Part shown: positions 13,358 through 18,954 of the stretch, piece after piece
Layout: the number at the start of each line of letters is the position of its first letter
Position numbering within the stretch: the first letter of the stretch is position 1
Origin: Porticoccaceae bacterium UBA1989
Lineage (GTDB): Bacteria; Pseudomonadota; Gammaproteobacteria; Pseudomonadales; Porticoccaceae
Assembly: GCA_002335945.1 (NCBI GenBank)
Contig: DDDD01000112.1
Coordinates: 5,518 to 24,471 of the forward strand
Reading direction: 5' to 3'
Length of the DNA: 18,954 bases
The notes under the pieces: generated by a model
The model's database searches: none
The model's input: the letters and a program-made list of their open reading frames with translations, nothing else
Told to the model about the DNA's origin: nothing
Made by a program: the position numbers and the translations under genes

Positions 13358-14698
13358 ATGATTAAAGTTCGTCGCGGATTAGACCTGCCGATTTCTGGTG
13401 CGCCAGAGCAGGTTATTCACGATGGTCCAGCTATATGCCAGGTGGCAATAATCGGGTCAGATTACCCGGGTATGAAACCCACTATGGCTGTGCGCGAAGG
13501 TGATCGCGTTAAACTGGGTCAGGTATTATTTACCGATAAGAAAAACGCGGGGGTGCAATTTACAGCCCCAGCAGCTGGTACTGTGGTTGCTATCAACCGC
13601 GGTGAGCGCCGTGTTTTTCAATCTCTGGTAATTGACATCGATGGTACCAAGGCAGAAAAATTTGCCTCTCACAAGGCGGATAAGCTCGGTTCATTAGAGC
13701 GTGCTGCCGTGGTTGAGAATCTGGTTAGCTCCGGACAGTGGGTTGCGTTGCGCACCCGTCCTTACTCCCAGGTTCCCGCGATTGATACAGTTCCCTCGTC
13801 AATTTTTGTTACTGCCATGGATACTAATCCTCTGGCAGCTGATCCCGCGTTGATTATTGCTCAGCGCAGCGAAGATTTTGTCAACGGTCTCAAGGTGTTG
13901 ACCCGTTTGACAGAGGGCCCGGTTAATCTCTGTGTTGCGCCTCAGTCTGGCGTTGCCGGCAACGAAGTAGATGGCGTTCGCGAAGTTGCCTTTAGCGGAC
14001 CCCATCCTGCGGGCCTAGCGGGCACGCATATTCATCATCTCGATCCGGTTAGCGCCAATAAAACAGTTTGGACTATCGGCTATCAGGACGTTATTGCTTT
14101 TGGTGCGCTATTCACCACTGGTGCCATTGATACCAGCCGTGTTGTTGCGCTGGCTGGCCCTCAGGTTAATCAGCCCCGTTTGTTGAAGACCCGTTTGGGT
14201 GCCAACTTAAACCAGCTAGTTATTGGCGAGCTGGCTAACGATGAAAATCGTGTGATCTCTGGTTCGGTTCTGGCAGGTCGCAAGGCTGCTGGGGCTTACG
14301 CCTTTTTAGGCCGTTACCACGCACAGGTTTCAGTGATTCAAGAAGGGCGTGAACGTCAGTTCCTGCACTATTTGCGCGCTGGCTTCGACAAGCATTCTGC
14401 AATACCTATCTTTATCTCTTCCCTGACTAAGAAGTTGTTCAATATGACTTCTAGCACTAATGGTAGCGAACGCGCCATGGTGCCAGTGGGCGGTTATGAA
14501 GATGTGACTGCGCTGGATTTACTGCCGGTACAGCTACTTCGCTCACTGATTGTTGGCGACACCGAAATGGCTCAGAAGCTGGGTTGTTTGGAGTTGGACG
14601 AGGAAGATGTGGGTCTCTATACCTATGTCTGTGTGGGCAAGTATGAGTACGGCCCGATTCTTCGTGACAACCTCACTAAAATTGAAAAGGAGGGTTAA
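13358..14698 (+). CDS. nqrA: Na+-translocating NADH:quinone reductase subunit A
   Basis: I choose ATG 13358 over an in-frame TTG at 13340. The protein then begins MIKVRRGLDLPISGAPEQ, matching the usual NqrA start (MIK-I/V-x-x-GLDLPI-x-G), and has 446 residues, the normal size. NqrA is the peripheral cytoplasmic subunit that sits on NqrB and helps form the ubiquinone site. Family-typical stretches include GTVVAINRGERRVFQSLVI, RPYSQVPAIDTVPSSIFVTAMDTNPLA, SGPHPAGLAGTHIHHLDPV and GRYHAQVSVIQEGRERQFL. No strong Shine-Dalgarno precedes the ATG (GAGTAGTGG, poorly placed), unlike the following nqr genes. It opens an operon in which nqrB begins 4 bases after its stop. Confidence 0.96.
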   Translation: MIKVRRGLDLPISGAPEQVIHDGPAICQVAIIGSDYPGMKPTMAVREGDRVKLGQVLFTDKKNAGVQFTAPAAGTVVAINRGERRVFQSLVIDIDGTKAEKFASHKADKLGSLERAAVVENLVSSGQWVALRTRPYSQVPAIDTVPSSIFVTAMDTNPLAADPALIIAQRSEDFVNGLKVLTRLTEGPVNLCVAPQSGVAGNEVDGVREVAFSGPHPAGLAGTHIHHLDPVSANKTVWTIGYQDVIAFGALFTTGAIDTSRVVALAGPQVNQPRLLKTRLGANLNQLVIGELANDENRVISGSVLAGRKAAGAYAFLGRYHAQVSVIQEGRERQFLHYLRAGFDKHSAIPIFISSLTKKLFNMTSSTNGSERAMVPVGGYEDVTALDLLPVQLLRSLIVGDTEMAQKLGCLELDEEDVGLYTYVCVGKYEYGPILRDNLTKIEKEG

Positions 14699-14702
14699 GC
14701 CC

Positions 14703-15896
14703 ATGATGCGTAATCTTCTCGATAAATTAGAACCAAACTTTCACAAAGGCGGTAAGTGGGAGAGCTGGTACGCACTTTTTGAAGCTGTGGACACTGCTCT
14801 TTACAAGCCTTCAGATATAACTAAGAACAGCTCTCATGTTCGCGATGGTATTGATCTTAAGCGGGTCATGATCACCGTTTGGTTGGCAACATTCCCAACG
14901 ATGTTTTTCGGTATGTGGAATATTGGTTTTCAGGCCAATACCATTATGGCTGATATGGGCATGGTCTCCCAAGAGGGACTGCGTGGCGTATTTATTGGTC
15001 TGCTAGCAGGCTACGATGCCACAAGCATTTGGGACAATATGATTCATGGTGCAGCGTACTTTTTGCCCATCTACATGACTACCTTTATTGTTGGTGGTAT
15101 GTGGGAAGTGCTGTTTGCCTCGGTGCGCGGCCATGAAGTTAACGAAGGTTTCTTTGTTACCTCTATTTTGTTTGCCCTCTGTTGCCCACCAGACCTTCCG
15201 CTTTGGATGGTCGCTGTGGGTATTAGCTTTGGTATTGTGATTGGTAAAGAAGTCTTTGGCGGTACGGGCAAAAACTTCCTTAACCCAGCGCTGACCGGTC
15301 GAGCATTTCTGTACTTTGCCTATCCAGCCTATATGTCTGGCGATGCGGTATGGTCTGCGGTTGATGGTTATACGGGTGCGACTATGTTGTCCGTTGCCGC
15401 TACAGATGGTATGGCTGCTCTACAACAGAGCGTAACCTGGGGGCAGGCCTTTATCGGTACTATTCAGGGTTCTATTGGTGAGACGTCCACTCTGGCTATT
15501 TTGCTCGGTGCAGTCTTGCTACTGGTGATGCGCATTGCGTCATGGCGCATTATCTCTGGCGTGCTGATTGGCTCTGCTGCGCTGGCCATGTTGTTCAATG
15601 CCATTGATTCAACCAATCCTATGTTTGCCATGCCATTTTACTGGCACTGGGTAATCGGTGGTTTCGCCTTTGGTGCAATCTTTATGGCCACTGACCCTGT
15701 GTCTGCGGCCATGACTAACACCGGTAAATTCTGGTACGGCATCTTGATCGGTGTGATGGTTATTCTGATTCGTGTGGTTAACCCCGCATTCCCAGAAGGC
15801 ATGATGCTGGCGATTCTGTTTGCCAATCTATTTGCGCCACTGTTCGACCACTGGGTGGTTCAGGGCAATATTAAAAGGAGACTGGCTCGTGGGTAA
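14703..15896 (+). CDS. nqrB: Na+-translocating NADH:quinone reductase subunit B
   Basis: The frame is open from 14550, but ATG 14703 has AAGGAGGG (14687-14694) ahead of it and gives the family start (M)MRNLLDKLEPNFHKGGKWESWYALFEA. The product is 397 residues, versus about 412 in Vibrio. NqrB is the main membrane subunit, carrying covalent FMN, riboflavin and the Na+ path. The FMN-accepting Thr227 sits in GYTGATMLS, corresponding to the SGAT motif of Vibrio NqrB. About ten hydrophobic segments are visible, including SFGIVIGKEVFGGTGKNFLNPALTGRAFLYFAYP near 175-210 and HWVIGGFAFGAIFMATDPVSAAMTNTGKFWYG near the C terminus. nqrC starts inside its last codons (8-base overlap), so translation is coupled. 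Confidence 0.97.
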   Translation: MMRNLLDKLEPNFHKGGKWESWYALFEAVDTALYKPSDITKNSSHVRDGIDLKRVMITVWLATFPTMFFGMWNIGFQANTIMADMGMVSQEGLRGVFIGLLAGYDATSIWDNMIHGAAYFLPIYMTTFIVGGMWEVLFASVRGHEVNEGFFVTSILFALCCPPDLPLWMVAVGISFGIVIGKEVFGGTGKNFLNPALTGRAFLYFAYPAYMSGDAVWSAVDGYTGATMLSVAATDGMAALQQSVTWGQAFIGTIQGSIGETSTLAILLGAVLLLVMRIASWRIISGVLIGSAALAMLFNAIDSTNPMFAMPFYWHWVIGGFAFGAIFMATDPVSAAMTNTGKFWYGILIGVMVILIRVVNPAFPEGMMLAILFANLFAPLFDHWVVQGNIKRRLARG

Positions 15897-16656
15897 TGAC
15901 AGTATTTCTAAAACATTCGGCGTAGCACTGGCGCTCTGTATTATTTGCGCTGTAGTGGTATCCAGCGCCGCAGTGATCTTGCGGCCGACGCAGGAAATCA
16001 ACAAGCTGATTGATTTGAAGACCAATATTCTGGCCTCTGCAGGACTGCTGCAAGAGGGCGTTTCTATTGAGACTCAGTTTGAACAGATCACACCTCGTGT
16101 TGTTGATCTTTCCACTGGCCGTTTTACGGATGCGATTGACGCAGCCACCTATGACCAGCGCAAGGCGTCGAAAGATCCGGCTTTATCTATGGCGCTTGAT
16201 CCCAAGCAGGATCCTGCCAAGATTAAGCGCCGCGTCAATTACGCCACGGTGTATATGGTTGAAGGTGAGCAGGGTATTGAGAAGATTATCCTGCCGATCA
16301 AAGGTTATGGCCTGTGGTCCACTCTGTATGGTTTTATTGCACTGGAATCTGACCTTGAGACCGTTGCAGGTATTGGTTTTTACGAGCATACCGAGACGCC
16401 GGGTCTGGGTGGCGAAGTGGACAACCCCAAATGGAAATCCAGCTGGATTGGTAAGCAAGCTTACAATCAAGGCGAGTTGGCTATTACTGTACTTAAAGGT
16501 AAGGCTGATATGAGCCGTGCTGGATCTGAGTCACAGATCGATGGACTGGCCGGCGCCACATTGACCACCAGAGGCGTTGATAATCTTGTGCGCTACTGGC
16601 TGGGTGATCAGGGTTTTAGACCACTGATCAATTCTTTGAAAACAGGGGAGGCGTAA
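15889..16656 (+). CDS. nqrC: Na+-translocating NADH:quinone reductase subunit C
   Basis: The frame is open from ATG 15820, but GTG 15889 has GGAG (15877-15880) eight bases upstream and gives the family N terminus MGNDSISKTFGVALALCIICAVVVSSAAV, a single membrane anchor, and 255 residues. The rest is a periplasmic FMN-binding domain. The flavin-accepting Thr224 lies in DGLAGATLTTRGV, aligned with the SGATLTS motif of Vibrio NqrC (Thr225). The Ser of that motif is Ala here. GIGFYEHTETPGLGGEVDNPKWKSSW is the family's conserved flavin-pocket segment. The gene overlaps nqrB by 8 bases, and nqrD follows after 3 bases. Confidence 0.97.
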   Translation: MGNDSISKTFGVALALCIICAVVVSSAAVILRPTQEINKLIDLKTNILASAGLLQEGVSIETQFEQITPRVVDLSTGRFTDAIDAATYDQRKASKDPALSMALDPKQDPAKIKRRVNYATVYMVEGEQGIEKIILPIKGYGLWSTLYGFIALESDLETVAGIGFYEHTETPGLGGEVDNPKWKSSWIGKQAYNQGELAITVLKGKADMSRAGSESQIDGLAGATLTTRGVDNLVRYWLGDQGFRPLINSLKTGEA

Positions 16657-16659
16657 ACC

Positions 16660-17322
16660 ATGTCAAAAATTAAAGACACCTTATTGGAGCCGATTATCGC
16701 CAATAACCCCGTCGCATTGCAGATTCTGGGAATCTGTTCGGCGCTGGCGGTTACCTCTAGCATGAAGGTTGCGTTTGTGATGTGCTTGGCACTGACCACA
16801 GTGGCCGCATTCTCCAACTTATTTGTTTCGATTATTCGCAACCATATCCCCAACAGCATCCGTATTATTGTGCAGATGACTATTATTGCATCACTGGTAA
16901 TTGTGGTGGATCAGGTTCTTAAAGCTGTGGCTTACGATATCAGTAAGCAGCTCTCAGTATTTGTTGGCCTGATTATCACCAACTGTATTGTGATGGGTCG
17001 CGCTGAAGCCTTTGCGATGAAAAATCCGCCGATGGCGAGTTTTTATGATGGCATAGGCAATGGGCTGGGTTACAGCATGATACTTATGGTAGTCGCAGTT
17101 TTCCGCGAGTTATTTGGCGCCGGTAAGCTATGGGGTTATGAAATTCTAAGCCTGACTACCGATGGTGGCTGGTATGTCGCTAACGGCATGATGCTAATGG
17201 CACCCAGTGCGTTCTTCCTGATCGGCCTGTTGATCTGGGTAATCCGTATCCGCGATAAGAAGCAGGTGGAACAGCCTGACTTTAAAATCACTGCTAATAG
17301 TCGTCCGAGCGAGGTGGCCTAA
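16660..17322 (+). CDS. nqrD: Na+-translocating NADH:quinone reductase subunit D
   Basis: 220 residues, integral membrane, with about six hydrophobic helices. NqrD pairs with NqrE in an inverted-repeat topology (Rnf/Nqr family), and the two share a membrane-embedded [2Fe-2S] cluster. The expected ligands are Cys26 in LGICSALAVT and Cys109 in IITNCIVMGRAEAFA. Also conserved are the E10-P11-containing start (LLEPIIANNPV) and the DGIGNGLGYSMIL segment. The ATG has a strong GGGGAGG (16645-16651) eight bases upstream. The stop overlaps the nqrE start (TAATG). Confidence 0.97.
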   Translation: MSKIKDTLLEPIIANNPVALQILGICSALAVTSSMKVAFVMCLALTTVAAFSNLFVSIIRNHIPNSIRIIVQMTIIASLVIVVDQVLKAVAYDISKQLSVFVGLIITNCIVMGRAEAFAMKNPPMASFYDGIGNGLGYSMILMVVAVFRELFGAGKLWGYEILSLTTDGGWYVANGMMLMAPSAFFLIGLLIWVIRIRDKKQVEQPDFKITANSRPSEVA

Positions 17323-17930
17323 TGGAACATTATCTGAGTATTTTAGTCCGCTCGATCTTTATCGATAATATTGCCCTGAGCATGTTCCTGGGTATGTGTA
17401 CCTTTATTGCGCTGTCGAAAAAAATTAATGCTGCTTTTGGTCTGGGTGTTGCGGTTATTGTTGTACAGACTATTACTGTTCCGGTTAACAACTTGCTGCT
17501 GAGCTATCTGTTGGCTGATGGCGCATTGGCTTGGGCCGGGCTGCCTGATGTGAACCTGAGTTTTCTTATGTATCTATGTTTTATTGGCGTTATTGCTGCC
17601 ATGGTACAGATACTGGAGATGGTACTGGATAAGTATGTGCCGGCGCTATACAACGCTCTTGGTGTGTTTCTGCCACTGATTACAGTCAACTGCGCGATTC
17701 TGGGTGGCTCTCTGTTGATGGCGGAGCGCGGCTTTAATTTTACTGAATCTGTGGTTTATGGCTTTGGTTCCGGTACCTCTTGGGCTCTGGCGATTGTAGT
17801 TCTGGCAGGCATTCGAGAAAAATTAAAATATAGTGATATTCCAGAAGGCCTACAGGGCTTGGGTATCGTATTTATTACCGTGGGTCTTATTTCCCTTGGG
17901 TTTATGTCCTTTGGTGGCATAGATATTTAA
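17322..17930 (+). CDS. nqrE: Na+-translocating NADH:quinone reductase subunit E
   Basis: 202 residues, integral membrane, about six helices, homologous to NqrD and RnfA. Cys26 in LGMCTFIALS and Cys124 in LITVNCAILGG are the cluster ligands that complete the site with NqrD. Other family stretches are SIFIDNIALSMFLG, VPVNNLLL and EKLKYSDIPEGLQGLGI. It overlaps nqrD by one base (TAATG) with GAGG (17311-17314) seven bases before the ATG. The gap to nqrF is 77 bases, larger than the other spacings in this operon. Confidence 0.97.
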   Translation: MEHYLSILVRSIFIDNIALSMFLGMCTFIALSKKINAAFGLGVAVIVVQTITVPVNNLLLSYLLADGALAWAGLPDVNLSFLMYLCFIGVIAAMVQILEMVLDKYVPALYNALGVFLPLITVNCAILGGSLLMAERGFNFTESVVYGFGSGTSWALAIVVLAGIREKLKYSDIPEGLQGLGIVFITVGLISLGFMSFGGIDI

Positions 17931-18007
17931 TAAAAAGTACCTAACAGTACATATTTAAAAACAGAACAACTAATTACTACCCTGTAATAACGGAGAAGTA
18001 ACAAAGT
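17931..18007 (+). other. 77-base nqrE-nqrF spacer with small inverted repeats
   Basis: A/T-rich. It contains GTAC-ctaaca-GTAC (17937-17950) and ATTAC-taccct-GTAAT (17973-17988), followed by GGAG at 17992-17995, which is 12 bases before the nqrF ATG. No clear terminator or promoter. It could be an mRNA processing or translational-control site, or merely relaxed spacing. Confidence 0.35.
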
Positions 18008-18954
18008 ATGAATACTGAAATTATTCTTGGCGTAGGTATGTTTACTACCGTGATACTGGCGCTGGTCGCTTTTATCTTGGCTGCGCGCAGTAAGCTGGTC
18101 TCTTCTGGTGACGTTAATATTTTGATTAACGGCGAGAAAACAATCACCGTACCTGCGGGCGACAAACTGCTGCAGACATTATCCAATGCGGGGCTATTCC
18201 TGCCCTCTGCCTGTGGCGGCGGCGGAAGCTGTGCCCAGTGCAAATGTGTAATCACCGAAGGTGGTGGCTCTATGCTACCCACTGAAGAAGGTCACTTTAA
18301 CCGTCGCGAAGCTGCGGAAGGTTGGAGGCTGTCTTGCCAGACACCGGTTAAGCAGGACATGAAAGTAGAGGTCCCTGAAGAAGTATTTGGTGTCAAGCGT
18401 TGGGAATGTACGGTTGAGTCAAACCCCAATGTGGCGACCTTTATTAAAGAGCTGACACTAACGCTGCCCGAGGGAGAAGATGTTGCTTTCCGCGCGGGTG
18501 GTTATGTGCAGTTGGAATGTCCGCCTCACCATATTAAGTATGCTGACTTCGATATCGACGCAGAGTACCGCGGTGATTGGGAGCGCTTTGATTTCTTTAA
18601 GCATGAGTCGATTGTTGATGAAACAGTGATTCGTGCTTACTCCATGGCCAACTATCCCGACGAAAAGGGCGTGGTTAAGTTTAATATTCGTATTGCCACA
18701 CCACCTCCAGGGTCGACTGGTATTGTGCCGGGGCAGATGTCTTCCTATGTGTTTAGCCTGAAGCCAGGTGACAAGATTTCTGTGTACGGCCCCTTTGGTG
18801 AGTTCTTTGCCAAAGACACCGATGCAGAGATGGTATTTGTGGGTGGTGGTGCTGGTATGGCGCCAATGCGCTCGCATATCTTTGATCAGCTCAAGCGTGT
18901 TAAATCCGATCGTAAAATTAGCTTTTGGTACGGCGCCCGTTCATTGCGCGAATG
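18008..18954 (+). CDS. nqrF: Na+-translocating NADH:quinone reductase subunit F (5' part; runs off the window)
   Basis: Translated by hand from ATG 18008. The first 315 complete codons are present, of a protein usually about 408 long. NqrF accepts hydride from NADH and passes electrons through FAD and a [2Fe-2S] cluster to the membrane subunits. It has an N-terminal membrane anchor (about 5-26) and an adrenodoxin-type domain with Cys69-x5-Cys75-x2-Cys78 (SACGGGGSCAQCKC) and Cys110 (WRLSCQ), matching Vibrio C70/C76/C79/C111. A ferredoxin-reductase-like domain follows with the FAD motif RAYSMANYP and the NADH-binding loop VGGGAGMAPMRSH. The C-terminal part is outside the window. The frame is intact through the end. 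Confidence 0.97.
   Translation, partial: MNTEIILGVGMFTTVILALVAFILAARSKLVSSGDVNILINGEKTITVPAGDKLLQTLSNAGLFLPSACGGGGSCAQCKCVITEGGGSMLPTEEGHFNRREAAEGWRLSCQTPVKQDMKVEVPEEVFGVKRWECTVESNPNVATFIKELTLTLPEGEDVAFRAGGYVQLECPPHHIKYADFDIDAEYRGDWERFDFFKHESIVDETVIRAYSMANYPDEKGVVKFNIRIATPPPGSTGIVPGQMSSYVFSLKPGDKISVYGPFGEFFAKDTDAEMVFVGGGAGMAPMRSHIFDQLKRVKSDRKISFWYGARSLRE

Noticed and set aside
14550..14702. N-terminal extension of NqrB
   Set aside because: It overlaps the nqrA coding end in another frame, lacks membrane or family features, and ATG 14703 has a strong Shine-Dalgarno and the family start.
1..18954. CRISPR arrays, tRNA/rRNA genes, insertion sequences, prophage or defence genes
   Set aside because: I saw no regular spacer-repeat pattern, transposase, integrase or RNA-gene signature; nearly all coding space is core metabolism, envelope and repair.

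Overview
This window looks like core chromosome of a marine, moderate-GC gammaproteobacterium. Three things point that way: a gammaproteobacterial-type LexA with a CTGT-N8-ACAG SOS box, a Na+-translocating NADH:quinone reductase (nqr) operon, and a gene order lexA / nagZ / csiV-mfd / gap / nqrABCDEF that, from memory, parallels the lexA-psrA-nagZ-...-mfd-gap-...-nqrA-F neighbourhood of Pseudomonas. A Cellvibrionales/SAR92-like lineage is plausible but cannot be proven from this sequence. There are no rRNA or tRNA genes, insertion sequences, CRISPR arrays, prophage genes or defence genes that I can support.

Layout. 1-69: last codons of an upstream gene ending in a tetrapeptide repeat. 75-443: small thioredoxin-like [2Fe-2S] ferredoxin-domain protein. 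444-724: intergenic block carrying a REP-like palindromic repeat family in both orientations. 725-1330 (-): lexA, with an SOS box and promoter at 1354-1386 that lie between it and the divergent LOG-family gene (1424-2083). 2080-2415 (-): small acidic DUF6763-like protein, tail-to-tail with the LOG gene. 2725-4862: nagZ and an MscS-family channel, probably co-transcribed. 4863-5151: gene-poor. 5152-6120: orphan polytopic membrane protein. 6171-6713: lipocalin lipoprotein of the Blc type. 6710-11334 (-): mfd followed by csiV, a two-gene unit. 11335-11518: divergent promoter region. 11519-12979: long-form glyceraldehyde-3-phosphate dehydrogenase, followed by a row of hairpins ending in a clear terminator. 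13073-13357: promoter and structured leader of nqr. 13358-18954: nqrA, B, C, D, E and the first ~316 codons of nqrF, which runs off the end.

How the genes work together. LexA and Mfd serve DNA damage response and transcription-coupled repair. NagZ and CsiV belong to peptidoglycan recycling and synthesis, and the lipocalin and MscS-type channel to envelope maintenance and osmotic protection. Gap and Na+-NQR link carbon metabolism (NAD(P)H) to a sodium-motive respiratory chain. Cofactor sites of Na+-NQR are visible: FMN threonines in NqrB and NqrC, membrane Fe-S cysteines in NqrD and NqrE, and the [2Fe-2S] cysteines plus flavin and NADH motifs in NqrF.

I did not find a convincing new multi-gene system. 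The less ordinary items are the REP-like cluster, the orphan membrane protein and its odd upstream region, the long GAPDH that lacks the usual NAD-selecting aspartate, the structured nqrA leader, and the SOS box placed between lexA and the LOG gene.
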